From contig NZ_JAHCDA010000001.1 in assembly GCF_018413645.1 (NCBI RefSeq), positions 1,488,001-1,552,000 of the forward strand: 64,000 bases of DNA, written 5' to 3'. This DNA is from Roseococcus pinisoli (GTDB lineage: Bacteria; Pseudomonadota; Alphaproteobacteria; Acetobacterales; Acetobacteraceae). The notes below the pieces were generated by a model, which was not told the DNA's origin, searched no databases, and was given only the letters and a program-made list of their open reading frames with translations. The translations under genes and the position numbers were made by a program. Positions 1 through 10,534 of the stretch are shown piece after piece. Positions within the stretch are counted from its first letter, which is position 1. Each line of letters opens with the position of its first letter.

Positions 1-369
1 ATCCGAGGGCATGGCCCGAGGGTCTGAATCGGCCAGCGGCAGCGGATCGAACACCGGCAGCACGATCGTCAGGTCCGGCAGGTGGCTGCCGCCGTGATAG
101 GGATCGTTCAGCAGGAAGACGTCCCCGGGCTTCATGTCACTGCCGAAGGCCTCGACCACCGCCTTGGCGGCGAAGGGCATGGCGCCGACATGGACCGGGA
201 TGTGATCCGCCTGCGCCACCAGCCGGCAGGCGCCGTCCGTGACGGCGATGGAGAAATCGCGGCTGGAATTGAGGATCTGGCTATAGGCGGTGCGGAGCAG
301 GCCTTCGCCCATCTCCTCCACGATGGCGGTGAAACGCGCGGAGAGTACGGCGAGGGTCACGGGATCCAT
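1..369 (-). CDS. Hydantoinase B/oxoprolinase family protein (N-terminal part, cut by window edge)
   Basis: The first 123 residues of a hydantoinase B subunit read leftward from an ATG at 369 and continue past base 1 with no stop. The family carries out ATP-dependent hydrolysis of hydantoins, 5-oxoproline or related cyclic amides, normally with an HyuA partner. The visible part has the family's opening (MDPVTLAVLSARF), the early segment SSRDFSIAVTD, and the metal/active-site-like stretch NDPYHGGSHLPD near residues 90-101. HyuA is not in the window and may lie to the left. It is divergent from the SMP-30 gene at 447, so the 77 bases between them should hold both promoters. The family call is firm from the motifs; the substrate is unknown. 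Confidence 0.88.
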   Translation of the reverse strand, partial: MDPVTLAVLSARFTAIVEEMGEGLLRTAYSQILNSSRDFSIAVTDGACRLVAQADHIPVHVGAMPFAAKAVVEAFGSDMKPGDVFLLNDPYHGGSHLPDLTIVLPVFDPLPLADSDPRAMPSD

Positions 370-446
370 CGAGAGGCGTCTCCATCTAGGCGGCGGTGTG
401 AGCGTGGCGCATCCTTGCCCGAACAGAAAGGGGAGGGTGCTCGAAG

Positions 447-1364
447 ATGAGCCTCAAAGTTCTCGCCGAAGGGCTGCGTTTTCCGGAAGGGCCGGTGGCG
501 TTGCCGGACGGCTCCGTCGCATTGGTCGAAATCGAGAAGCAGGTCATCTCGCGGGTGGCACCCGATGGGAGCTACAGCGTCATCGCGAAGACGGGCGGCG
601 GCCCAAACGGCCTGGCGGCCGGGCCCGACAACACGCTGCTTCTCTGCAACAACGGCGGCTTCACCTGGCACGAGGAGCCGGATCTCCTGCGTCCGAGCGG
701 CCAGGCGGAAGACTATACCCATGGCCGGATCGAAGTCATCGATATCGCCACGGGGTCTGTCCGCACGCTTTACGACCGCTGCGGCGAGGTGATGCTGAAG
801 GGGCCGAACGACCTGCAGCTCGACGGCAAGGGCGGCTTCTGGTTCAGCGACCTGGGCAAGGTGCGCGCGCGCGACCGCGACCATGGCGGCGTCTACTGGG
901 CGGCGCTGGACGGCAGCCGCATCGTCGAGGCGGCCTTTCCGGTCTTCGGCGGGGCCAACGGCATCGGCATCAGCCCGGATGGCGAGAAGCTCTATGTCGC
1001 CGAGACGGAGACCGGGCGGCTCTGGGGCTTCGACATCATCGGACCGGGACAGCTTCGCAAATGCCCCTGGCCGAGCACCAATGGCGGCGAGCTGGTCTGC
1101 CAGTTCCCCGGCTTCCGACGGCTGGACAGCCTGGCGATCACCGATGCCGGGAACATCGTGGTGGCGACGCTCATCTCGGGTGAAATCACCACCGTGACGC
1201 CCGCGGGCAAGATCATCGACGTGGTGAAGATGCCCGAGCGGATGCCGACCAATATCTGTTTCGGTGGGCCGGACCGGCGGACGGCCTATATCACGCTGTC
1301 CAACACCGGGAAGCTTGTCAGCATGAAGTGGCGGGAGGCGGGGCTGCGACTGCCGCACTGCTGA
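447..1364 (+). CDS. SMP-30/gluconolactonase (LRE) family protein
   Basis: A 305-residue six-bladed beta-propeller lactonase-type protein. Family members hydrolyse sugar lactones or related esters using a divalent metal. Visible family features are the opening EGLRFPEGPV (metal-binding Glu), GGGPNGLAAGPDN near residue 50, GPNDLQLDGKGGFWFSD near 119-135, and GGANGIGISPDGEKLYVAET near 170, which match the metal-site Asn and Asp positions of SMP-30. No signal peptide is seen, so it is probably cytoplasmic. The start is supported by an AGGGGAGGG ribosome site about 10 bases upstream. It precedes a flavin monooxygenase and an Ldh-type dehydrogenase on the same strand, which suggests a short catabolic group; the substrate is not known. 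Confidence 0.88.
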   Translation: MSLKVLAEGLRFPEGPVALPDGSVALVEIEKQVISRVAPDGSYSVIAKTGGGPNGLAAGPDNTLLLCNNGGFTWHEEPDLLRPSGQAEDYTHGRIEVIDIATGSVRTLYDRCGEVMLKGPNDLQLDGKGGFWFSDLGKVRARDRDHGGVYWAALDGSRIVEAAFPVFGGANGIGISPDGEKLYVAETETGRLWGFDIIGPGQLRKCPWPSTNGGELVCQFPGFRRLDSLAITDAGNIVVATLISGEITTVTPAGKIIDVVKMPERMPTNICFGGPDRRTAYITLSNTGKLVSMKWREAGLRLPHC

Positions 1365-1452
1365 GACGCCCGCGGGCCGGGGCCTCGTGCCCCGGCTTGC
1401 GATTGCTGCGACACTGCAATGAAATGAGGCGAACAACCGGGAGGAAGCGCGA

Positions 1453-2817
1453 ATGGCGCCACGTCAGATGCATCTGGTCGGATTCCTGCAGGCCCAGAAC
1501 TGCACGATCTTCGCGAGCTCCTGGCGCCATCCGGACAGCCGCACCGACTTCCTGACTGCCGATTATTTCCAGGAGATCGCGCGTATCCTGGAGCGCGGGA
1601 AGTTCGACCTGGGCTTCTTCGACGACCGGCTTTCCATGCCGGACCGCTACGGGGCGGACCATGTCCATACCATCGAGCACGGCATCCGCTGCGTGAAGCT
1701 GGACCCGGTGGTGACGCTGACTATGATGGGCGCGGTCACGAAGCACCTCGGCCTCGGCTCCACCGCCTCCACCACCTACTACGAACCTTTCCACGTCGCG
1801 CGCGTCTTCCAGACGCTGGACCTGATGAGCAACGGCCGCGCGGCCTGGAACGTGGTCACCTCGCTGAATGACGGCGAGGCCGCGAATATGGGCCATGCCG
1901 AGACGATGGCGCATGACGCGCGCTACGACCGCGCCGATGAATTCGTGGAGGTGGTGCTCTCCCATTGGGACGCTTGGGAGGACGATGCGCTGATCGTCGA
2001 CAAGGCGAGCGGCCGCTTCGGCGACGGACACAAGGTCCACCGGCTGAACTTCCAGGGGAACTACCTGCAGAGCCACGGCACCTTCACGGTGCCGCGCAGC
2101 CCGCAGGGGCGGCCGGTGCTCATCCAGGCCGGCAGCAGCGGCCGCGGCAAGGCCTTTTCCGCCCGTTGGGCGGAGCTGGTCTTCGTCGCCTATCACGACC
2201 TGGCCGGCGGTCAGCGCGAGTACAGGGCCTTCAAGTCCGCCGTCGCCGCCGCCGGGCGCAATCCCGACCATGTGAAGGTGGCGACGCTCTGCAACCCGAT
2301 CTGCGCGGCCACCCGGGCCGAGGCGGAGGACAAGGCGGCGCTGATCGAGAAGCTGCCGCTGGAGATCGACGCGCTGTCGCTGCTCTCGGAGGCGCTGAAC
2401 TTCGACTTCGCCTCCAAGGGCATGGACGAGGCCTTCAGCGACGAGGAGATGGCCGGCATCCAGGGCATGCACGCCATCCGCGACCGCGTGGTGGAGCGGA
2501 CGGGCAAGAAGAACCCGACGGTGCGCGACTTCATCACGGGCAGCGGCCGCGGCCGGCCGCGCATGGACATGGTGGGCGGCCCCAAGGAGGTCGCCGACAA
2601 GATGGAGGAGTGGTTCACGGGCGGCGCCTGCGACGGCTTCGTCATCTCCGCGGCCGTGATCCCGGGCGGCTACACCGATTTCGTGGAGCACGTGGTGCCC
2701 GAGCTGCAGCGGCGCGGGCTGTTCCGGAAGGACTATACGGGCCCGACCCTGCGCGACCATCTCGGCCTGCCCCGCTCCACGCGCGGCGACTGGCAGGCCG
2801 CGGCGGCAGCGGAATAG
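1453..2817 (+). CDS. LLM-class flavin-dependent monooxygenase, NtaA/SnaA/DszA type
   Basis: A 454-residue luciferase-like TIM-barrel monooxygenase. NtaA/SnaA/DszA members use FMNH2 supplied by a separate flavin reductase to oxidise chelators, sulfones or similar compounds. Evidence is the N-terminal MHLVGFLQ strand, the family signature LGLGSTASTTYYEPFHVARVFQTLDLMSNGRAAWNVVTS (in short pieces: ASTTYYEPFH, then GRAAWNVVTS), and the FMN-site segment VLIQAGSSGRGKAFSARWAE around residue 225. Length fits the subfamily. A strong GGGAGGAAG site precedes the ATG. The reductase partner is not adjacent. The Ldh-like gene begins 41 bases downstream and is probably cotranscribed. Confidence 0.92.
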   Translation: MAPRQMHLVGFLQAQNCTIFASSWRHPDSRTDFLTADYFQEIARILERGKFDLGFFDDRLSMPDRYGADHVHTIEHGIRCVKLDPVVTLTMMGAVTKHLGLGSTASTTYYEPFHVARVFQTLDLMSNGRAAWNVVTSLNDGEAANMGHAETMAHDARYDRADEFVEVVLSHWDAWEDDALIVDKASGRFGDGHKVHRLNFQGNYLQSHGTFTVPRSPQGRPVLIQAGSSGRGKAFSARWAELVFVAYHDLAGGQREYRAFKSAVAAAGRNPDHVKVATLCNPICAATRAEAEDKAALIEKLPLEIDALSLLSEALNFDFASKGMDEAFSDEEMAGIQGMHAIRDRVVERTGKKNPTVRDFITGSGRGRPRMDMVGGPKEVADKMEEWFTGGACDGFVISAAVIPGGYTDFVEHVVPELQRRGLFRKDYTGPTLRDHLGLPRSTRGDWQAAAAAE

Positions 2818-2858
2818 GCGGTCGGGCCAGAAGGGCCAAACCAGAAGGGAGAAACATC

Positions 2859-3908
2859 ATGCCCAAGCTTCCCGCCGAACGCCTGCGCGAGATCGGCACG
2901 GCGCTTCTGATGGCGAACAAGGTGCCGGAGGAGGAGGCCGCGACCGTGGCGCGCCACGTCGTCAACGCCAACCTCGCCGGGCATGACAGCCACGGCGTGA
3001 TCATGCTGCCGAACTACATCGAGCGCGTGCGGGCCGGGCAGATCGTCCCCGGCGCGCCCTTCACCATCGTGCAGGAAAGCCCGACCACCACCGTCGTCGA
3101 TGGCAATTGGGGCTTCGGCTACGTCATCAACGAAAAGGCGATGCAGCTCACCATCGAGAAGGCGGAGAAGAGCAACATCGCCGCCTGCACCGTCTTCCGG
3201 CAGGGCCATGTCGGGCGCCTGGCGAGCTATCCGCTGATGGCGGCGCGCGCGGGCATGATCGGCATGGCCTGGGCGGATTCGGGGCGCTCGCCCAAGGGCG
3301 TGGCGCCTTTCGGCGGGCGTGCCGCGCGGCTCGGCACCAACCCCTGGGCCATGGCGGTGCCGTCGGACCTCGACGGGCCCTTCTGCATGGACATGGCCAC
3401 CTCGGCGGTCGCGATGGGGAAGATCAAGCTCGCCGAGGCGCGCGGGCAGGAGGTCCCGCGCGGCTGGATCGTGGACAGCGAGGGCGAGCTCACCACCGAC
3501 CCGAAGAAGATCCAGGGTGGCGCGCTGCTGCCGCTGGGCGGCCCGGGCGAGGGCTACAAGGGCACCGCGCTGGCGGCGATGGGCGAGGTGTTCTGCGGGC
3601 TTCTGACCGGCCTCGGCTTCGGCGTGGAGCCGACGGGCCGGCACAATGACGGCTGCTTCCTGATCGCCATCAAGGTCGACGCCTTCCGGCCGCTGCTGAC
3701 TTTCCAGAAGGAGGTCGCCGACTTCGCGCACTACCTGAAGGATACGCCGCCGGCCAAGGGCAGCAGCGGCGTGCTCTACCCCGGCGAGGTCGAGCACATG
3801 GCGGAGAAGAAGCGGGGGGCCGAGGGCATCGAAATCGAGGACGCCACCTGGAAAAAGCTCGGCGCCCTCGCCGAGGAAGGCGGCATCGCCGGAAAACTGG
3901 GCTTCTGA
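2859..3908 (+). CDS. Ldh family (malate/L-sulfolactate-type) NAD(P)-dependent dehydrogenase
   Basis: A 349-residue member of the MDH2/LDH2 family, which reduces or oxidises 2-hydroxyacids such as malate, ureidoglycolate or sulfolactate with NAD(P). Family marks are the N-terminal helix with ANLAGHDSHGVIMLPNYIERVRAG (catalytic His in the GHDSHG segment near residue 45), VDGNWGFGYVI, the region RLGTNPWAMAVP, and GYKGTALAAMGEVFCG near 230. The ATG follows an AAGGGAGAAAC ribosome site. The open frame extends much further upstream, but that part only overlaps the monooxygenase in another frame, so this start is preferred. The exact substrate cannot be told. Confidence 0.9.
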   Translation: MPKLPAERLREIGTALLMANKVPEEEAATVARHVVNANLAGHDSHGVIMLPNYIERVRAGQIVPGAPFTIVQESPTTTVVDGNWGFGYVINEKAMQLTIEKAEKSNIAACTVFRQGHVGRLASYPLMAARAGMIGMAWADSGRSPKGVAPFGGRAARLGTNPWAMAVPSDLDGPFCMDMATSAVAMGKIKLAEARGQEVPRGWIVDSEGELTTDPKKIQGGALLPLGGPGEGYKGTALAAMGEVFCGLLTGLGFGVEPTGRHNDGCFLIAIKVDAFRPLLTFQKEVADFAHYLKDTPPAKGSSGVLYPGEVEHMAEKKRGAEGIEIEDATWKKLGALAEEGGIAGKLGF

Positions 3909-3920
3909 GAGGCTCGGGGT

Positions 3921-3939
3921 CCAGGGCCAAAAGCCCTGG
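3921..3939. terminator. Hairpin between convergent genes
   Basis: A perfect 7-bp stem (CCAGGGC/GCCCTGG) with a CAAAA loop lies between the convergent ends of the Ldh-type gene (stop at 3908) and pgk (stop at 3960). There is no T run, so it could be a factor-assisted terminator or a transcript-end stabiliser serving both strands. Confidence 0.5.
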
Positions 3940-3959
3940 CAGGGGTCGAGGGGGCAGCC

Positions 3960-5153
3960 TTACTGCGCCAGCGCCGCCACGCCCGGCAGCGTCTTGCCCT
4001 CGAGCCATTCGAGGAAGGCGCCGCCGGCGGAGCTGACATAGCTCATGCGGTCCGCCACGCCGGCATGGCGCAGTGCGGACACCGTGTCGCCGCCGCCGCC
4101 GACCGAGCGAAGCTGCCCGGCCTCGGTCAGGCGCGCGACCTCCTTCGCCACGGCGACCGTCGCCGCGTCGAAGGGCGCGATCTCGAAGGCGCCGAAGGGG
4201 CCGTTCCAGACCAGCGTCTTCGCGGTGGCGAGGCGCTTGTTCACGTCGGCGATCGTGGCCGGGCCCACGTCCAGCGCCATCATATCGGCCGGCACGCCGT
4301 CGAGGCCGACGACCTTGTTGGGCGCGTTCGCGGCGAAGGCCCCGGCCACGACGAGGTCGAGCGGCAGGACGATCTCGCAGCCATTCTTCTTCGCGGTGGC
4401 GAGGATCTCGCGGGCCGTGTCGTGCATGTCGGCCTCCTGCAGCGACTTGCCGACCGAATGGCCCTGCGCGGCGAGGAAGGTGTTCGCCATGGCGCCGCCG
4501 ATGACCAGCACGTCGACCTTCGAGGAAAGGTTGCCCAGCAGGTCCAGCTTGGTGGAGACCTTGGCGCCGCCGACGATGGCGACGACGGGCCGCTGCGGGT
4601 TGCCCAGCGCCGCGTCCAGCGCCTCCAGCTCCTGCTGCATCAGGCGGCCGGCATAGGCGGGCCGCAGCCGGGCCACGCCCTCGGTCGAGGCATGGGCGCG
4701 GTGGGCGGCGGAGAAGGCGTCGTTGACGAAGACGTCGGCGAGCTTTGCCAGGCCCTGGGCCAGTGCCGGGTCGTTCTTCTCCTCGCCCGCGTGGTAGCGC
4801 GTGTTCTCGAGCAGCAGGACCTCGCCGTCCTTCAGCGCATTCGCGGCGGCCTCGGCCTCGGGGCCGATGCAGTCGTCGGCGAAGGCGACGGGCTTGCCGA
4901 GGGTCTTCGCGAGCGCCTCCTGCATGGGCTTCAGCGACATCTCGGGGACGCGCTTGCCCTTGGGGCGGTCGAAATGGGAGCAGACGATGACGCGCGCGCC
5001 CTTGCCGGCGAGCTCGGCGATGGTGGGGCAGAGGCGCTCGATGCGCGTCATGTCGGTGATCTTGCCGTCCTTCACCGGAAGGTTCAGGTCGGCGCGCAGG
5101 AGGACGCGCTTTCCGCGCGGATCGAGGTCATCGAGGGTGCGGAAAGCGGGCAT
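3960..5153 (-). CDS. pgk: Phosphoglycerate kinase
   Basis: A 397-residue phosphoglycerate kinase, the usual length. It transfers the phosphate of 1,3-bisphosphoglycerate to ADP in glycolysis, and runs in reverse in gluconeogenesis or the Calvin cycle. Visible motifs are the opening [16 protein letters not shown] with the substrate-binding [32 protein letters not shown], the [16 protein letters not shown] segment, [14 protein letters not shown], and the C-terminal nucleotide site [12 protein letters not shown]. The ATG at 5153 gives the canonical N terminus ([17 protein letters not shown]); the open frame upstream of it is not family-like. It follows gap on the same strand, separated by 83 bases that contain two hairpins. 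Confidence 0.97.
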   Translation of the reverse strand: MPAFRTLDDLDPRGKRVLLRADLNLPVKDGKITDMTRIERLCPTIAELAGKGARVIVCSHFDRPKGKRVPEMSLKPMQEALAKTLGKPVAFADDCIGPEAEAAANALKDGEVLLLENTRYHAGEEKNDPALAQGLAKLADVFVNDAFSAAHRAHASTEGVARLRPAYAGRLMQQELEALDAALGNPQRPVVAIVGGAKVSTKLDLLGNLSSKVDVLVIGGAMANTFLAAQGHSVGKSLQEADMHDTAREILATAKKNGCEIVLPLDLVVAGAFAANAPNKVVGLDGVPADMMALDVGPATIADVNKRLATAKTLVWNGPFGAFEIAPFDAATVAVAKEVARLTEAGQLRSVGGGGDTVSALRHAGVADRMSYVSSAGGAFLEWLEGKTLPGVAALAQ

Positions 5154-5182
5154 ATTTCGTCCGTTTATGTGAAGGCAGGGGG

Positions 5183-5229
5183 CCGGGGAGACACCGTCTC
5201 CCCGGTGGGGGTCCGGGGCAGAGCCCCGG
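5183..5229. other. Two adjacent GC-rich hairpins between gap and pgk
   Basis: Two perfect inverted repeats sit in the gap-pgk spacer: CCGGGGAGAC/GTCTCCCCGG at 5183-5192 and 5196-5205 with a 3-base loop, and CCGGGGC/GCCCCGG at 5213-5219 and 5223-5229 with loop AGA. On the transcript they follow gap and precede pgk. Neither has a T run. They could act as a partial terminator or as an RNA-processing or stability element that sets the gap:pgk ratio. Confidence 0.6.
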
Positions 5230-5236
5230 CTCAGTC

Positions 5237-6255
5237 TCAGAGCTTGCCGTAGTAGGCGGCGGTGTCCGACATGCGGTTGGAGAAGCCCCACTCGTTGTCG
5301 TACCAGGACATCACGCGCACCAGGCCGCCGTCGACCACCTGCGTCTGCGTCGCGTCGAAGGTCGACGAGTGCGGATCGTGGTTGAAGTCGATGGAGACCA
5401 GCGGCGCCGTGTTGTAGCCGAGGATGCCCTTGAGCGGGCCGCTCTCGGCCGCCGCCTTCATCACGGCGTTCACGGCTTCCTTGGTCAGGCCCTCGGTCTT
5501 CGCGGGCACGAAGTCGAGCGAGACGAGGGAGACGTTCGGCGTGGGGATGCGGATGGCGGTGCCGTCCAGCTTGCCCTTCAGCTCCGGCATCACGAGGCCG
5601 ACGGCCTTGGCGGCGCCGGTCGAGGTCGGGATGGCGGAAACCGCCGCCGCGCGGGCGCGGTGGAGGTCCTTGTGCAGCGTGTCGACCGTGTTCTGGTCAC
5701 CCGTATAGGCATGGATGGTGACCATGTAGCCGCGCAGGATGCCGAAATTGTCGTGCAGCACCTTCGCGACCGGCGCCAGGCAGTTGGTGGTGCACGAGGC
5801 GTTCGAGACGATCTTGTCCTCGGCCGTCAGCGTCTCGTGGTTCACGCCGTAGACGATGGTCTTGTCCGCGCCCTCGCCGGGGGCGGAGATCAGCACCTTG
5901 CGGGCGCCGGTGCCGAGCAGCAGCGAGGCCTTGTCGCGCGCGGTGAAGATGCCCGTGCACTCGGCTGCGATGTCGACGCCATCCCACTTCAGCTTGGCGG
6001 GGTCGCGCTCTGCCGAGACCTTGATCGGGCCCCAGGTCTTGCCATGCGCCTTGATGGTGATGCTGTCGCCCTCGACGATCACCTCGCCGGGGAAGCGGCC
6101 GTGCACGCTGTCGTAGCGGAAGAGGTGCGCGTTCGCCTCGACGGAGCCGAGGTCGTTGATCGCGACGAACTCGACGTCGTCGCGGCCGCTCTCGCAGGCG
6201 GCGCGCAGAACCAGGCGGCCGATGCGCCCGAAGCCGTTGATCGCGACCTTAACCG

Positions 6256-6259
<4 letters not shown>
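5237..6259 (-). CDS. gap: Glyceraldehyde-3-phosphate dehydrogenase, type I
   Basis: A 340-residue GAPDH that interconverts glyceraldehyde-3-phosphate and 1,3-bisphosphoglycerate. It shows the Rossmann opening [18 protein letters not shown], the catalytic segment [17 protein letters not shown] with the nucleophilic Cys in ASCTTN near residue 155, and the C-terminal [13 protein letters not shown]. The ATG at 6259 shares an ATGA overlap with the stop of the transketolase gene, which both fixes the start and suggests translational coupling. Together with tkt and pgk it forms a gluconeogenic/pentose-phosphate operon. No phosphoribulokinase or RuBisCO is visible here, so the operon does not by itself imply CO2 fixation. 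Confidence 0.97.
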
Positions 6260-8313
<2,054 letters not shown>

Positions 8314-8454
8314 CGGGCTCTCAACTTTGGCGTCCGGCTATAAAGCGCGGGCTGGGGGCCGGCAAGTTTCGGGCGGCCATGCAAGGCAGGCATGGACTGA
8401 GCTTAGATGGGCGTTCGGCGCGGTTCTGACAGGGTTACGGCGCCTTCACGACGA

Positions 8455-8483
8455 TTGACCCTCGGCAATTTAATCGATTAAAT
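8455..8483 (+). promoter_or_regulatory. Predicted sigma-70-type promoter of the dioxygenase-Bug operon
   Basis: A TTGACC -35 box at 8455-8460, a 17-base spacer and a TTAAAT -10 box at 8478-8483 lie upstream of the dioxygenase gene. The predicted transcript would start near 8490, leaving a leader of about 48 bases. The -10 box lies inside the palindromic operator described next. The fit is to consensus only. Confidence 0.55.
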
Positions 8484-8484
8484 T
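8467..8484. promoter_or_regulatory. LacI-type operator (18-bp perfect palindrome)
   Basis: AATTTAATCGATTAAATT is a perfect 18-bp palindrome centred on CG, the hallmark of LacI-family sites, and is conspicuously AT-rich in this genome. It covers the predicted -10 box of the dioxygenase-Bug operon. A LacI-family gene lies at 10535-11548, facing this operon, and is the obvious candidate ligand-responsive repressor. That link is inference. Confidence 0.75.
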
Positions 8485-8537
8485 CCGTGACGGCGCGATA
8501 AACGCGCCGGACGCCAGACCACCCGGGAGGAACACAG

Positions 8538-9425
8538 ATGAGCGCGCGGCTGACCATTACCCCCATCACGCCCCATTTCGTTGCGGAGGTGAGCGGCATC
8601 GATCTGCGCGAACCGCTGCCGGCCGGCATGGCGGCGGAGATCGACGCGGCCATGGACGGCTATGCCGCGCTCGTCTTCCGCGACCAGGCGCTGAACGACG
8701 CCCAGCAGCGGGCCTTCGGCGAGGCCCTCGGCACCATCGAGGCCTCCCGCGCGACAGTCGACGTCGAGAAGGCGCGCCTGGCGGACAAGCAGATCAACGA
8801 CATCTCCAACCTCGCGGCCGACGGCTCCATCCTCGCGGCGGATGCGCGCAAGCGCATGTTCAATCTGGGCAACCAGCTCTGGCACAGCGACAGCAGCTTC
8901 AAGGCCGTGCCGGCCAAGTACTCGATGCTGCATGCCCGCGTGATTCCGCCGAGCGGCGGCGCCACCGAGGTGGCCGACATGCGCGGCGCCTGGGACGCGC
9001 TGGAGCCGGAGATGCAGGAGAAGCTGCGCGACCTCGTCTGCGAGCACAGCCTGCTCTTCTCCCGCGCCCTGCTGGGCTTCGGCGAGTTCACCGAGCAGGA
9101 GCGCGTGACCTTCGCGCCCGTGCAGCAGCGCCTGGTGCGCTTCTTCCCCTCGACCGGCCGGCGCAGCCTCTTCCTCTCCGCGCATATCGGCCGGATCCTG
9201 GGCTGGCAGGTGCCCGAGGCGCTCGCCCTCATCCGTGACCTGATGGAGCACGCGACCGATCGCCGCTTCGTCTACAGCCACCAGTGGCGCGTGAACGACC
9301 TGCTGATGTGGGACAACCGCACGACCATGCATCGCGGCCGTCCCTTCGACGACAAGAAGTTCCCGCGCGACATGCGCCGCGTCACGATCACGGACGTCGC
9401 CTCCACCATGCAACAGGCCGCCTGA
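8538..9425 (+). CDS. TauD/TfdA family Fe(II)/2-oxoglutarate dioxygenase
   Basis: A 295-residue alpha-ketoglutarate-dependent dioxygenase. The family oxidises taurine, 2,4-D, other sulfonates or aryloxy acids, using Fe(II) held by an HxD...H triad. The triad is visible: WHSDSSF near residue 116 and the distal His in NRTTMHRGRP near 262, followed by the 2-oxoglutarate Arg region RDMRRVTIT. The YSMLHARVIPPSGGATEVADMRGAWDAL segment resembles TfdA more than TauD. A GGGAGGAAC ribosome site precedes the ATG. It begins an operon with a Bug-type binding protein under a LacI-type operator, which suggests substrate-inducible use of one small organic acid. The substrate is unknown. Confidence 0.92.
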   Translation: MSARLTITPITPHFVAEVSGIDLREPLPAGMAAEIDAAMDGYAALVFRDQALNDAQQRAFGEALGTIEASRATVDVEKARLADKQINDISNLAADGSILAADARKRMFNLGNQLWHSDSSFKAVPAKYSMLHARVIPPSGGATEVADMRGAWDALEPEMQEKLRDLVCEHSLLFSRALLGFGEFTEQERVTFAPVQQRLVRFFPSTGRRSLFLSAHIGRILGWQVPEALALIRDLMEHATDRRFVYSHQWRVNDLLMWDNRTTMHRGRPFDDKKFPRDMRRVTITDVASTMQQAA

Positions 9426-9525
9426 CGGCCCAACAAGCCTATCGGCGAGACGCGCGCGACGGGCCCCGGGCCGGTCGCGCCGCTTGCCGTTGCGTGCCCA
9501 ACAACGACAAGAGGAAACATCGGAT

Positions 9526-10518
9526 ATGTTCGAGACCGCGCGGTCGAAACGTCTTCACGCGGCCATGGCCTTCGGCGCTGCCCTGCTGCTGGGCAGCGGG
9601 TCCGCCTTCGCCCAGGCCACCCTGCCCGACCGCCCCCTGCGGATCATGAGCGGCTTCGCGGCCGGGGGATCGAGCGACACGCTCTCCCGCCTCATCGCCG
9701 ATGCCATCGGCCCCATCCTCGGCCATCGCGTGCTGGTGGAGAATCGCACGGGCGTGAACGGCGTCCTGGCGGCCGCCTATGTGGCGCAGACGCCGCCGGA
9801 CGGCTCGACGATCTACCAGTGCTCGATGAGCACGCTGGCCATCACGCCGCAGCTCCAGGGCGCCAACCTGCCGATCGACCCCGGCACGGAGACGGCGCCG
9901 GTGGCGAATGTCGCGCTGTCCTCCTATGGCCTCTTCGTCAGCTCCGCCGGCCCCTATCGCAGCATCGCCGACGTGCTGGCCGCCGCCCGCGCCCGCCCCT
10001 CGCAGATCACCTTCGCGAGCCCGGGCACCGGCTCGGCGCAGCACCTTTCGGGCGAGCTGATGAAGAGCCTCGCGCGGGTGGACATGACGCATGTGCCCTA
10101 TCGCGGCGTGGCGCCGGCCCTGGTCGACCTCCTCGCCGGCCGCATCGACTTCATGATCGGCAATCTCGGCGACGCGACCCGCCAGGCCCAGACCGGCGAG
10201 CTGCGCCTGCTGGGGATCGGCGATCCGTCGCGCTCGCCGGTCTTCCCGGATGCGCCGCGCATCGCCGACACGGTGCCGGGCTTCGACGTGACGGGCTGGT
10301 TCGGCATGTGCGGCCACAAGGACATGCCCGAAGCGTTGCGGCAGATCTGGGCCGGCGCGATCGGCCGGGCCATGGAGAATGCCGAGCTGCGCCAGCGTCT
10401 GCAGGATCTGGGCTTCTCGCCGCATTTCGAGGGCACGGCCGACTTCACGCGTCGCCTGGCGGCGGATCGCAACACCTGGCGCGAGGTGATCCGCACCGGC
10501 GGCATATCGGCCGACTGA
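9526..10518 (+). CDS. Tripartite tricarboxylate transporter substrate-binding protein (Bug/TctC family)
   Basis: A 330-residue periplasmic binding protein of the Bug family, which captures carboxylates or other small organic solutes for TctAB-type carriers. An N-terminal signal peptide with hydrophobic core MAFGAALLLGSGSAFA ends near residue 28. The mature protein starts PDRPLRIMSGFAAGGSSDTLSRLIAD, with the conserved phosphate/carboxylate-binding loop and LVENRTGVNG. The YRGVAPALVDLLAGRIDFMIGNLG stretch near 190 is also typical. No tctA or tctB membrane gene is in the window, so it is an orphan binding protein. It probably delivers or senses the substrate of the adjacent dioxygenase. Confidence 0.93.
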   Translation: MFETARSKRLHAAMAFGAALLLGSGSAFAQATLPDRPLRIMSGFAAGGSSDTLSRLIADAIGPILGHRVLVENRTGVNGVLAAAYVAQTPPDGSTIYQCSMSTLAITPQLQGANLPIDPGTETAPVANVALSSYGLFVSSAGPYRSIADVLAAARARPSQITFASPGTGSAQHLSGELMKSLARVDMTHVPYRGVAPALVDLLAGRIDFMIGNLGDATRQAQTGELRLLGIGDPSRSPVFPDAPRIADTVPGFDVTGWFGMCGHKDMPEALRQIWAGAIGRAMENAELRQRLQDLGFSPHFEGTADFTRRLAADRNTWREVIRTGGISAD

Positions 10519-10534
10519 CGAAGCTTTCTCCGCG

